In this document: piece after piece, positions 8,506-17,157 of the stretch
Numbering within the stretch: position 1 is the stretch's first letter
How the letters are laid out: each line of letters starts with the position of its first letter
Assembly: GCF_900142625.1 (NCBI RefSeq)
Contig: NZ_FRBN01000010.1
Location: 62,001-126,000 of the forward strand
Source: Roseovarius marisflavi
Lineage (GTDB): Bacteria; Pseudomonadota; Alphaproteobacteria; Rhodobacterales; Rhodobacteraceae
Direction of reading: 5' to 3'
DNA: 64,000 nucleotides
The notes under the pieces: generated by a model
The model's database searches: none
What the model was told of the DNA's origin: nothing
What the model saw: only the letters and a program-made list of their open reading frames with translations
Translations under genes and position numbers: made by a program

Positions 8506-9396
8506 ATGCTGGACGCAATCCTCTGGGTATTCCAGAACATCGCAATGGCCTTTTACAACCTGGGCTACGCCATAAGCCATCCACAGCTTTGGCTGGACTG
8601 GTCGGACAAACAGGCCATCATGCGGGTGGTCTATTACGGCGGCTCGGTCGAGTTTTTCTTTGTGGCGTTCACCATATTCCTGGTTCTGACCGGGATCGGC
8701 ATCTGGAAAAACAGCTTTATGTGGGGCCTCGTGCGTGGGCTTGAGGGCTTTGCCAACACGGTGGGCCGCTTTGCCGCCTGGGCGGGGCTTATCATGGTGA
8801 TCCAGCAGATCATCATCGTCTTTATCCAACGCATCTTTGCGCGCCCCGACCTTGTGATCGGCTTTGGTATCCCGCTTCAGTTCGACGTGAGCTGGTATTC
8901 CGAAGAACTCAAGCTTTACAACGCGCTGATCGTCACTCTTTGTGCGACTTATACCTTCGTGCAGGGCGGTCATGTGCGGGTTGATCTGATCTATTCCGCC
9001 GTGGGGCACAGCGCAAAACGGGTGATCGACATGGTTGGTTCGCTGATCTTCATGATGCCGATGGCGGTGCTGACCTGGATGTATGGCTGGTATTTCATGT
9101 GGCGCCATTTGATCGTGCCGAACCCCTCGGCAAGTGACACGCTTGACCGGCTGTTGATGAAATCGCGCGCGCTGCGCTGGAACGTGGAAACCATCGGCTT
9201 TAGCCCGAATGGCTTTAACGGTTATTTCCTGTTCAAGGTGCTGCTGATCTCATTCGCCGGCATGGTTTTCCTGCATGCGATGGCATTTTTCTGGCGCTCT
9301 TATCTGGAGTTCAAGGAAGGCCCGGAGAGCGCGAATAAATACCTCGACAAGGACACGCTTGGCGCAGGTGAAGAAGCCTATGAAGGCACACATTAA
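8506..9396 (+). CDS. dctQ: TRAP transporter small membrane subunit DctQ, extended form
   Basis: Small integral subunit of the TRAP permease, 296 residues with at least four hydrophobic helices; usual DctQ proteins have about 160-200. The family region is recognisable around ALIVTLCATYTFVQGGHVRVDL, the conserved segment before the third helix. The extra length is at the N-terminus (a helix near residues 45-65 and a loop) and in a C-terminal loop before the last helix (VPNPSASDTLDRLLMKS). Extended DctQ forms occur with TakP-type receptors. The start follows GGGGGGAAGAG. dctM begins 14 bp downstream. Confidence 0.9.
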   Translation: MLDAILWVFQNIAMAFYNLGYAISHPQLWLDWSDKQAIMRVVYYGGSVEFFFVAFTIFLVLTGIGIWKNSFMWGLVRGLEGFANTVGRFAAWAGLIMVIQQIIIVFIQRIFARPDLVIGFGIPLQFDVSWYSEELKLYNALIVTLCATYTFVQGGHVRVDLIYSAVGHSAKRVIDMVGSLIFMMPMAVLTWMYGWYFMWRHLIVPNPSASDTLDRLLMKSRALRWNVETIGFSPNGFNGYFLFKVLLISFAGMVFLHAMAFFWRSYLEFKEGPESANKYLDKDTLGAGEEAYEGTH

Positions 9397-9410
9397 AGGG
9401 GCAGGGCACA

Positions 9411-11768
9411 ATGCTATTCGGACTTGACGGCGTCGAGATCGGCCTGATCATCGTTTTTCTTTGCCTCTTTGGGGGCATTCTATCCGGCTTTCCGGTGGCC
9501 TTTGCCATTGGCGGTGCCGGGATCATTTCCTTTGCGATCATTGCCGCGCTCGACAGTGCGGGTATCCTGATCCATCAGGCGATCGACACCGGAAGCGAGG
9601 CCTATAACGCCCTGCTTGCCAGCGGTGTGCGGGGCGATGCGATATCGGTGTTTCGCTATCCCGATCTGCCGCGTATCGCGCAGCCGGTGTTTGAACGCGG
9701 CTGGGAAGTGGCGCTTGATCGCAACGTGTCCTTTATCGTGAACCGGATCAACGAACGCGTGCTTGCGGGGGCCTCGATCGAGACGCTTCTGGCGGTTCTG
9801 ATGTTCGTGATGATGGGGATCACGCTGGAACGCTCGAAGATTGCCAATGACCTCTTGACCACCATGGCGCGGGTGTTTGGCCCGCTTCCGGGCGGTCTTG
9901 CGGTGTCGGTTGTGGTTGTGGGCACGTTTCTGGCCGCCTCGACCGGGATCGTCGGCGCCACGGTGGTGACCATGGGCCTGCTCAGCCTTCCGACGATGCT
10001 GCGCGCAGGATACAGCCCGCAGATCGCCACCGGTGTGATCGCGGCGGCTGGCACCCTGGGGCAGATCATTCCGCCCTCTATCGTGATCGTGCTTTTGGGC
10101 ACGCTGGCGGGCGATCTTTACTCAGTCGCGCAGGAAAATCGCGCCATGTCGGTCGGTTGTAGCGATGCTCTGACCTATCTGGGCGAGCCTGCTGTTGTTT
10201 CGGTCGGCACGCTGTTTCAGGCGGCGCTTTTGCCGGGGGTATTGCTGGCGCTGCTTTATGCGCTTTATGCCTTTGGTTATGCCCTCGTGAACCCGTCCAA
10301 GGCCCCTGCGGTGCAGATGGCGAGCGGCACGCGCGGCGAGGTGATCACCCGCAGCGAAAGCTTTACCTGGTTCCTCGGCGTGCCGGTTGCCCTGATCGCG
10401 GGGGTCATGCTGTTGTCCTCGTTCGGGGTTGTCGGCTCGCAGAACCTGATCGTCGACAGCTTTACCGACCAAGGCCAGAACGCGTCTTTGCGCACCACTG
10501 TCGGGCCTGAATGCCAGGCCGCGATGATCGAGCTGCACGGCCAGGAAGCCTGGGATATCGCCGTGGCCGAAACCGCCGCAATCGAGGCCGCTGGCGGGGT
10601 CGAGCAAAGCGTTCGCCTGACCCCTGAAGAGATCACCGCGCTGATCGCCGAGAAAGAGGCCGACGCGGCCCCTGTCGGCACCGGCGTGGCGACGATCCTT
10701 GTCATTCTGGGGTTGATCCTTGCGGTGGCGAGGGGCGTCAAACCCTCGGCCAGTGCGGCGCCACTCCTGATTGGCGCACTCGGGATCGTTCTGGCCTTGC
10801 TGGTGGATATCCTGCTGATCGCACCGTCAAACAGCGCCGGGGCGACGGTCCTGTTGCTGGCGATCCCGCTGGCACTGGCGCTCTATGGCTGTGCCCATGG
10901 GGCCGCCCGCATGGCCCAGAACGAGATCATCCGCGTGGTCTTTCCGCCGCTTGTCCTTATCGTGGCGGTGTTGGGTTCGATCCTTGGCGGGATCACCAAC
11001 CCGACCCCGGCGGCCGGCCTAGGCGCGGGCGGGGCGATCATGCTTGCTGCCTATCGCAAGCTGCGCGATCAGGATCGGTCACCCAAGATCATCATCCTGG
11101 CCACTCTGGCCGTGGTGATTGCGATCCTGATGGGCATCAACTTTGATCTGCGCATCAATCAGGAGGGAGTCAGCTTTGAATCCTGGGTGGCGTTCTTTGT
11201 CGCCTATGCGGCCTATCTCTATGCCGCCTTCGGTCTCTTGTTCGGCTGTTGGGTGCTTTACACCGGCGGGGTTCTGACCCCGATCGTGCGTGAAACGGCC
11301 AAGGTCACAAGCATGGTCTTCACCATCCTCATAGGCTCGCAGCTGTTGAACCTTGTGGTGATCAGCTTTGGCGGCGAGCACTACATTCAGGAATTCCTCA
11401 AGAGCTTTGACAACGAGTTCAAGGTTTTCCTGATCGTGATGCTGGTGCTCTTTGTGCTTGGCTTTGTTCTCGACTTCCTCGAGATCATCTACATCGTGAT
11501 CCCGATTGTCGGCCCGGTGATCTATGGCGGCACCTTTGATCCCAAATGGGTGACGATCATGATCGCGGTGAACCTGCAAACCAGCTTTCTCACGCCGCCC
11601 TTTGGCTTTGCCCTGTTCTATCTGCGTGGCGTGGCGCCCAAGGAGGTCACGACCGGCCATATCTATCGCGGCGTGTTCCCTTTTGTGCTAATCCAAGTGG
11701 TCGGGCTGGCGATCCTGTGGTTCTTCCCCTCTATCGTCACCATCGTGCCGGCGCTTATGCCAAACTAG
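9411..11768 (+). CDS. dctM: TRAP transporter large permease DctM with large internal insertion
   Basis: Main membrane subunit that couples sodium entry to solute uptake. It has 785 residues, against about 425-450 for the usual DctM. Family motifs are present at the start (GGILSGFPVAFAIGGAG), in the middle (GTLGQIIPPSIVIVLLG) and near the end (FLDFLEIIYIVIPIVGPV and TSFLTPPFGFALFYLRG). The extra sequence lies in two blocks: about residues 60-120, a soluble-looking loop after the second helix, and about 300-580, which adds several hydrophobic helices and a polar domain. The reading frame is continuous and codon use looks normal, so this is a real enlarged permease and not a fusion artefact. Confidence 0.92.
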   Translation: MLFGLDGVEIGLIIVFLCLFGGILSGFPVAFAIGGAGIISFAIIAALDSAGILIHQAIDTGSEAYNALLASGVRGDAISVFRYPDLPRIAQPVFERGWEVALDRNVSFIVNRINERVLAGASIETLLAVLMFVMMGITLERSKIANDLLTTMARVFGPLPGGLAVSVVVVGTFLAASTGIVGATVVTMGLLSLPTMLRAGYSPQIATGVIAAAGTLGQIIPPSIVIVLLGTLAGDLYSVAQENRAMSVGCSDALTYLGEPAVVSVGTLFQAALLPGVLLALLYALYAFGYALVNPSKAPAVQMASGTRGEVITRSESFTWFLGVPVALIAGVMLLSSFGVVGSQNLIVDSFTDQGQNASLRTTVGPECQAAMIELHGQEAWDIAVAETAAIEAAGGVEQSVRLTPEEITALIAEKEADAAPVGTGVATILVILGLILAVARGVKPSASAAPLLIGALGIVLALLVDILLIAPSNSAGATVLLLAIPLALALYGCAHGAARMAQNEIIRVVFPPLVLIVAVLGSILGGITNPTPAAGLGAGGAIMLAAYRKLRDQDRSPKIIILATLAVVIAILMGINFDLRINQEGVSFESWVAFFVAYAAYLYAAFGLLFGCWVLYTGGVLTPIVRETAKVTSMVFTILIGSQLLNLVVISFGGEHYIQEFLKSFDNEFKVFLIVMLVLFVLGFVLDFLEIIYIVIPIVGPVIYGGTFDPKWVTIMIAVNLQTSFLTPPFGFALFYLRGVAPKEVTTGHIYRGVFPFVLIQVVGLAILWFFPSIVTIVPALMPN

Positions 11769-11791
11769 GCCGGGCAGGGGATGAAAACACG

Positions 11792-11821
11792 AAACGCCGG
11801 GGTCAGTGCCCCGGCGTTTTT
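11792..11821 (+). terminator. Rho-independent terminator after dctM
   Basis: Perfect 11-bp stem AAACGCCGGGG / CCCCGGCGTTT with a 6-nt loop, followed by further T residues. It lies between the convergent dctM and prfC stops and can serve both directions because the stem begins with A residues. Confidence 0.85.
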
Positions 11822-11846
11822 CGATCTATGGTATGGGCGCGCCGCG

Positions 11847-13454
11847 CTAGACCATCATTTCCTTGGTCGAGGTCAGGGTCACATCCGGATAGTCACGCTC
11901 GACCCGGTCAATATCCCACTGCATCCGCGTCAGGTAAACAACGTCGCCGTCATTGTCGCGCGCGATGTGCTGCTTGTTGGCCTCGGTGAATTTATCGACC
12001 GCCGCCTTGGGGCCATTGACCCAGCGTGCCGAGGTGAACTGCGAATTCTCGAACCGCACCGGCAGGCCGTATTCCTGTTCGATCCGGCTGGCCAGCACCT
12101 CGAATTGCAAGGCCCCCACGACGCCAACAATAAAGCCAGAGCCAAAGGCCGGTTTGAACACCTTGGCGGCGCCCTCTTCGGCGAATTGCATCAGCGCCTT
12201 TTCCAGGTGCTTGGCCTTCATCGGATCGCCCGCGCGGGCCTGTTGCAACAACTCGGGCGCAAACGACGGGATGCCGGTCACGCGCAGGTCTTCGCCCTCG
12301 GTCAGGGTATCACCAATGCGCAATTGGCCGTGGTTGGGAATGCCTATGATATCCCCGGCCCAGGCCTCTTCGGCCAGCTCGCGGTCAGAGGCGAGAAACA
12401 GCACCGGCGCGGTCACCGTCATCGGTTTTTTGCTACGCACATGGGTGAGCTTCATGCCACGCTTGAAGTGCCCCGAGGCAAGACGCACAAAGGCAACACG
12501 GTCGCGGTGGCGCGGGTCCATGTTGGCCTGAACCTTGAAGACAAAGCCGGTTACCCTGGTTTCCTCGGGTGCAATCTCTCGCGGGGTGGCCTTTTGCACC
12601 TGCGGCTCGGGGCCGAATTCCGCGATGCCGGTCATCAATTCCTTGACCCCGAACGAATTGATCGCAGAGCCGAACCAGATCGGCGTCATATGCCCCTCAA
12701 GCACCGATTGGCGGTCGAGAGCGGGCAAAAGCTCTCGTGCCATCGCCACCTCTTCGCGCAACTGCGCCACAAGGTTTGCGGGCACGTGCTCGTCCAGCTT
12801 CGGGTCGTCCAGCCCGTTAATCTCGATGGATTGCGCAACCTTATTGCGATCGGCGCGATCCATCAGCTCAAGACGATCATGCAGCATGTCGTAACAGCCA
12901 ATGAAACCGCGTCCGACCCCGATGGGCCAGCTCGCCGGGGTCACGTCAATCGCAAGGTTTTCCTGAATTTCGTCGATGATATCAAAGGTGTCCCGGCTTT
13001 CGCGGTCCATCTTGTTACAAAAGGTCAGGATCGGCAGGTCGCGCAAACGGCAGACCTCAAAGAGCTTCTGGGTCTGGCTTTCCACACCCTTGGCGCCGTC
13101 AATCACCATGACCGCCGCATCGACCGCCGTCAGCGTGCGATAGGTGTCTTCGGAGAAGTCAGAGTGGCCCGGCGTGTCGACAAGGTTGAACCGGAAGGTT
13201 CCGAAATCAAACGACATCGCCGAGGCCGAAACCGAAATGCCGCGATCCTTTTCCATCTGCATGAAGTCCGAGCGCGTGCGACGGGCCTCGCCTTTGGCGC
13301 GCACCTGTCCGGCCATCTGAATGGCGCCCCCATACAGAAGAAACTTCTCCGTCAGGGTGGTTTTGCCGGCATCCGGGTGCGAAATGATCGCAAAGGTGCG
13401 GCGCCGGGCAATTTCTGCCGGCAGATCGGGGCGGTTTGAGGCGGTGTCTAACAT
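11847..13454 (-). CDS. prfC: Peptide chain release factor 3
   Basis: GTPase of 535 residues that recycles RF1/RF2 from the ribosome after peptide release. The GTP-binding motifs are intact: G1 SHPDAGKTTLTEK, G3 VDTPGHSDFSED and G4 NKMD. The RF3-specific segment after G1 (GQVRAKGEARRTRSDFMQMEKDRGIS) is present, followed by EF-Tu domain II-like and RF3 C-terminal regions. The ATG at 13454 (MLDTASNRPDLP) was chosen because it matches normal family length; the longer frame adds 12 residues. Single gene, convergent with dctM. Confidence 0.96.
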   Translation of the reverse strand: MLDTASNRPDLPAEIARRRTFAIISHPDAGKTTLTEKFLLYGGAIQMAGQVRAKGEARRTRSDFMQMEKDRGISVSASAMSFDFGTFRFNLVDTPGHSDFSEDTYRTLTAVDAAVMVIDGAKGVESQTQKLFEVCRLRDLPILTFCNKMDRESRDTFDIIDEIQENLAIDVTPASWPIGVGRGFIGCYDMLHDRLELMDRADRNKVAQSIEINGLDDPKLDEHVPANLVAQLREEVAMARELLPALDRQSVLEGHMTPIWFGSAINSFGVKELMTGIAEFGPEPQVQKATPREIAPEETRVTGFVFKVQANMDPRHRDRVAFVRLASGHFKRGMKLTHVRSKKPMTVTAPVLFLASDRELAEEAWAGDIIGIPNHGQLRIGDTLTEGEDLRVTGIPSFAPELLQQARAGDPMKAKHLEKALMQFAEEGAAKVFKPAFGSGFIVGVVGALQFEVLASRIEQEYGLPVRFENSQFTSARWVNGPKAAVDKFTEANKQHIARDNDGDVVYLTRMQWDIDRVERDYPDVTLTSTKEMMV

Positions 13455-13508
13455 GACCGCGCATATAGAGCGCCAATGAGAAGGGCGCAATAACGCTGTG
13501 GCAAGGGC

Positions 13509-13557
13509 GCATTTTCTTCGGGAAGAAAATGCATCAGAAAATTCGGAGAATTTTCTG
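13509..13557. repeat. Two adjacent AT-rich perfect hairpins
   Basis: Hairpin 1 is GCATTTTCTTC / GAAGAAAATGC (13509-13519 with 13522-13532). Hairpin 2 is CAGAAAATTC / GAATTTTCTG (13535-13544 with 13548-13557). Both are perfect and separated by 2 bp. They lie just after the Hint-gene stop on the minus strand and upstream of prfC, so they probably end the Hint transcript. Their AT-rich symmetry differs from the usual GC-rich terminators in this window. Confidence 0.6.
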
Positions 13558-13564
13558 GGGGCGG

Positions 13565-14578
13565 CTACCGCGTCGAGGCGCGTTTTAGGATTTCCGCCGC
13601 ATCGGGGTGGTCAAGCAGGGCTTGGCCAACCTCGAATTCCATGTGCGGGCGTGCGCTGTGGCCGCTGCCCCCTGTGGTCAGCGCCTCGCCGAGATCGGCG
13701 GGCAGCGCGGCGCGCGTGCGCGGATCGACCAGCAGGGTTTCGGCGGCGATACCTTCGGCATAGATAATCTGATGGGCATCAAACAGGAGCTGGAAATAAT
13801 CTACAAATCCGCCGGATTCGCGCAGCACGCTATCACCATTCACAAGGTGACGCGCACGCACCAGAACCTCGTGACGCCCCGCGCCAAGCGCGTCAGAGCG
13901 TTGATAGATGAACAACCGGTGATCGGGACTGACCAAAAGATCGTTTTCGTTGTGCAACGCGCCTGCGCGAATACGGATCGGGGCGAAATCGCCAACCGCA
14001 CGCACCGTGGATTGACCGATCCAGCGGATCGCCTGCGGGCCGTCGTCGCGTGTCAGCACCATATCGCCAAGCGCAAGATCTTCGACCCGGCGCTGTGCGC
14101 CCGAGCCCAGCGTGATGTGGGTGCCGCGTGAAAAGGAAACGCAAGCCACCTGCGCAAATTTCTGCAACGGCGTGTCACGATCCACCCCGACAAGCGCATA
14201 GCCTGTCTTGGGGGCCATATGCGCCAGCGGCATGGCATAGATATCGGCCACATCGCCCGCGCCATCGACTTCGACCAGCACCAGCAATTCGCTGGTGCGG
14301 CCGGTGCCAGACATCAGCGTCAGGCAGGAATCAAGATGCAGATGAGAACCCGGCGCGCCAAGCTCCGTGTCCGGGGCGATAATGAACGGTCCGGGCCCGT
14401 CCAGCGTCAGCGACAGGCGGTATTGACGCGCCTGCGAGCGCAGCTCGTAAACGTCGTCAAGGTCAAGTTCAGTGGCAAATGACAACGCATCGCCAAGATT
14501 GGCCCCGCTCACGACGCGAAGGTCAACCGCCTGAAAAACAGGGACGGATTGCGCGGGGCGGGGGCTGGTCTTGGTCAT
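13565..14578 (-). CDS. Hint-domain protein (Hint_2 type), function unknown
   Basis: Protein of 337 residues with an alphaproteobacterial Hint domain at about residues 145-290: RRVEDLALGDMVLTRDDGPQ, IRWIGQSTV, SPDHRLFI, LVNGDSV. In related proteins the domain starts with a Cys in CFTPGT; here the aligned stretch reads SFSRGT, so the nucleophile is Ser, with a Cys two residues earlier. About 140 residues of uncharacterised sequence precede it and there is no intein or hedgehog partner domain. Such proteins are common in Rhodobacteraceae and are often thought to process exported proteins, but no function is established. No signal peptide is visible. The start is the ATG at 14578. Confidence 0.8.
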   Translation of the reverse strand: MTKTSPRPAQSVPVFQAVDLRVVSGANLGDALSFATELDLDDVYELRSQARQYRLSLTLDGPGPFIIAPDTELGAPGSHLHLDSCLTLMSGTGRTSELLVLVEVDGAGDVADIYAMPLAHMAPKTGYALVGVDRDTPLQKFAQVACVSFSRGTHITLGSGAQRRVEDLALGDMVLTRDDGPQAIRWIGQSTVRAVGDFAPIRIRAGALHNENDLLVSPDHRLFIYQRSDALGAGRHEVLVRARHLVNGDSVLRESGGFVDYFQLLFDAHQIIYAEGIAAETLLVDPRTRAALPADLGEALTTGGSGHSARPHMEFEVGQALLDHPDAAEILKRASTR

Positions 14579-14640
14579 GCAAATCGGCCGATATCAAAGG
14601 GGTTGGCAGCAAACGCTCTGCCCTGAATCATAACTTAGAA

Positions 14641-14703
14641 TTATGGCAGCATATGGTCAATGAGCAGGACATTCTGGTCCGTATCAGCATCGAAATGGGG
14701 CAT
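14641..14703 (-). CDS. Possible 20-residue leader ORF upstream of the Hint gene
   Basis: Minus-strand frame ATG to TAA encoding MPHFDADTDQNVLLIDHMLP, with a GGAG element about 8 nt before the ATG. It lies 62 bp upstream of the Hint-gene start on the same strand. It is too short to judge by codon use and has no recognised family; it could be a regulatory leader peptide or chance. Confidence 0.25.
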   Translation of the reverse strand: MPHFDADTDQNVLLIDHMLP

Positions 14704-14798
14704 GGCGGGTCTCCGTCCAGGGGGCGCATTCGGCATTTATCTGGTCATTCTAATCCGGGCAGTGTTAATTCCGGGTTGAAACAACACGGAGGTGCGAC

Positions 14799-15578
14799 AT
14801 GGACTTGGGGATTAAAGGCAAACGGGCGTTGGTATGTGCGTCGTCCAAGGGTCTTGGGCTTGGCTGTGCGCGGGCATTGGCCGAGGCGGGGGTGAACCTT
14901 GTGATGAACGCCCGCGGCGCCGAGGCGCTTGAGGCGGTGGCGGCGGCGATCCGCGCCGATTACGGCGTTGAGGTTGTGACCGTGGCGGCCGATGTCGCGA
15001 CCGAAGAGGGGCGCGCGCGCCTGCTCGCGGCGGCCGAGGGTGTCGATATCCTGGTCAACAACGCCGGTGGTCCGCCGCCGGGTCTGTGGACAGATTGGGA
15101 GCGCGAGGATTTCATCAAGGCGCTCGATGCCAACATGCTTGCGCCGATTGCCCTGATCAAGGCACTGGTGCCGGGGATGATCACGCGCGGCTGGGGCCGG
15201 GTGGTGAATATCACCTCGCAGTCCGTCAAGGCGCCGATTGCCGTTCTGGGCCTGTCCAACAGCGCGCGCGCAGGCCTGACAGGCTATGTCGCGGGCACCT
15301 CGCGTCAGGTGGCGGGCAAGGGCGTGACGATCAACAACCTCTTGCCGGGCATTCACGCCACCGACCGCGCGGTCTCGCTTGATAAGGGCGTGAGCGAAGC
15401 GCAGGGCATATCGATGGAGGAGGCCAAGGCGCAACGCTGCGCGGGCATTCCGGTCGGGCGTTACGGCACGATCGAGGAATTCGGCGCGACCTGTGCCTTC
15501 CTGTGCAGCACGCATGCCGGCTTTATCGTCGGGCAGAATATCCTGCTGGATGGCGGCGGCGTGAACGCCACGCTGTAA
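14799..15578 (+). CDS. SDR-family oxidoreductase with atypical active site
   Basis: Rossmann-fold protein of 259 residues, annotated in relatives as 3-oxoacyl-ACP reductase-like. The nucleotide-binding motif is ASSKGLGLGCARAL (atypical TGxxxGxG) and the NNAG motif is at DILVNNAGG. Relative to the catalytic Ser of ITSQS, the usual Tyr (+13) is Ser and the usual Lys (+17) is Arg, in LGLSNSARAGL. This is the known 'BKR-like' SDR branch without the canonical tetrad, so ordinary ketoreductase activity is doubtful. An ACGGAGGTG ribosome site precedes the ATG. Monocistronic by position. Confidence 0.85.
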   Translation: MDLGIKGKRALVCASSKGLGLGCARALAEAGVNLVMNARGAEALEAVAAAIRADYGVEVVTVAADVATEEGRARLLAAAEGVDILVNNAGGPPPGLWTDWEREDFIKALDANMLAPIALIKALVPGMITRGWGRVVNITSQSVKAPIAVLGLSNSARAGLTGYVAGTSRQVAGKGVTINNLLPGIHATDRAVSLDKGVSEAQGISMEEAKAQRCAGIPVGRYGTIEEFGATCAFLCSTHAGFIVGQNILLDGGGVNATL

Positions 15579-15728
15579 ACAGCGACTGAAAGCTGCTTCT
15601 GTCCGGTCTCCGGGCAGGAGGTATGGCGCCCAATTCACAAATTCGTAGGTCGAGGTGTTTCGTGTGGTTTTGCCTGCGGGCGGCTGCTAGGCAAATCGTA
15701 AACAACGCGAAACGGGGACGGATCTTAA

Positions 15729-17108
15729 ATGCAAGCTATGGTCATTATTGGGCTTTTCGGACTGGTGGTTGCCGCGAGCCTTGTCGTGTCGCCACGTCGC
15801 GCCACGATTGAAGGCTTCTTTAGCGGCGCCGGTCAGGACGGCCGCGCACCGGGGGTGATGGTTCTGGTGCTGAGCCAGGTCACCACCTGGATTTTCGCGC
15901 GCTCCCTGATGAACTCCGCGATCCTTGGCTATTTCTACGGCATTTGGGGCACGCTGGCCTATGCGGCCTATTACGCGTCTTTCCTGACTGGCGGTTTCAT
16001 TGTCGGTCGCTTGCGGGCCGGGGGCGCACGGTCGGTGCAGGACTGGCTTGGCGACCGGTTCGGCGGCCTTGGCGTGGCCTGTTACAACCTGGTGATCGGT
16101 CTGCGGCTTTTGTCTGAAGTCTTTGCCAATCTGCTGGTGGTCGGGCTTATTTTTGCCGCCGCCTTGCCAGAGACCGATTTTGCACGCGAGGGCGCGATCC
16201 TTGTCGTGGCGGTGCTTGGGCTGGCCTATAGCGCCTGGGGCGGGCTAAGTGCGGCGCTGCGCACGGATGTGTTGCAGATGCTGGTCTTTCTCGGCGTCTT
16301 TGCCGCCGCCTTTCTGGCGCTGGTGCTGAGCCCCGGTTTTGATCTTGGCGCGGTGCTGACATCAAAGGGCACGTCGGGGTCGTGGAACGGTCAGGTGCTT
16401 TTGCTTGTCGCGCTGCTTCAGGTGTTTTCCTACCCGGCGCATGATCCGGTGATGATGGATCGCGGCTTTCTCGCCGATCCGGCGACAACGCGGCGCTCGT
16501 TCCTGCATGCCTTCTGGATTTCGACGCTTTGCATCATCGGGTTCGGGTTTTTCGGCATTCAGGCGGCCCTTGTGGGCGCGGAATACGAAGGCCAGCTGAT
16601 CGGCACATGGGCGGGCATGTTTCCGCCCTGGCTGTTCGTGGCGCTTTTGGTGTCGCTGTTGATCTCGGCGCTGAGCACGCTGGATTCCGCGCTTGCCAGT
16701 GCCGCGCGCCTCGTGGTCGACGAATTGCGGCTTAGCCCGCGCACCCTTGGCGGCGGGCGCGCCGCGATGGTGGTATTCATGGTGCTCGGCACGCTTCTGA
16801 CGCTTTGGGACAATCAGACGCTGTTTGATGCCACCGCCGTCAGCGGCACCGCGAGCATGTTCCTGACGCCGGTCCTCGTCGTCGGGCTTGCGATGCGCCG
16901 CGAGATTGCGCTTTGGGCCTATGTTGTGGCCTTTGGCGCCGCGATGCTTGGGGCCGCGGCCTATTTCGCGCGCGGTTCGCAGTTTGTAGCGGCGATCCTG
17001 CCGGAGGGGCATAAATACGAGCAGCTTCTGGCGATTTGCGTGGTTGTGCTTGTGGTTGGCTTTGCGGCCGTGATCGCAGGCGCGCGGCGGGGCGCTCGTC
17101 AGGCCTGA
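15729..17108 (+). CDS. Sodium:solute symporter (SSS) family permease
   Basis: Inner-membrane transporter of 459 residues with about 12-13 hydrophobic helices. SSS-type features include an unwound-helix region (LVLSQVTTWIFARSLMNSA), a conserved IEGFFSGAGQDGR segment near the N-terminus and LLISALSTLDSALASAARL in the core, where SSS proteins bind sodium. It resembles the PutP/PanF superfamily, but its substrate cannot be told. The start ATG at 15729 has only a weak ribosome site. The region upstream (15579-15728) contains no gene that I would support. Confidence 0.85.
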   Translation: MQAMVIIGLFGLVVAASLVVSPRRATIEGFFSGAGQDGRAPGVMVLVLSQVTTWIFARSLMNSAILGYFYGIWGTLAYAAYYASFLTGGFIVGRLRAGGARSVQDWLGDRFGGLGVACYNLVIGLRLLSEVFANLLVVGLIFAAALPETDFAREGAILVVAVLGLAYSAWGGLSAALRTDVLQMLVFLGVFAAAFLALVLSPGFDLGAVLTSKGTSGSWNGQVLLLVALLQVFSYPAHDPVMMDRGFLADPATTRRSFLHAFWISTLCIIGFGFFGIQAALVGAEYEGQLIGTWAGMFPPWLFVALLVSLLISALSTLDSALASAARLVVDELRLSPRTLGGGRAAMVVFMVLGTLLTLWDNQTLFDATAVSGTASMFLTPVLVVGLAMRREIALWAYVVAFGAAMLGAAAYFARGSQFVAAILPEGHKYEQLLAICVVVLVVGFAAVIAGARRGARQA

Positions 17109-17157
17109 CAGCCTGCCTCGCGAGGCACACCGCAAGCCGTGACAAGCCGCGCGGATG

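Noticed and set aside
15623..15811. Short plus-strand frame after an AGGAGGT sequence
   Set aside because: The ribosome-like site touches the ATG with no spacer, the product has no protein-like features and it overlaps the start of the SSS transporter.
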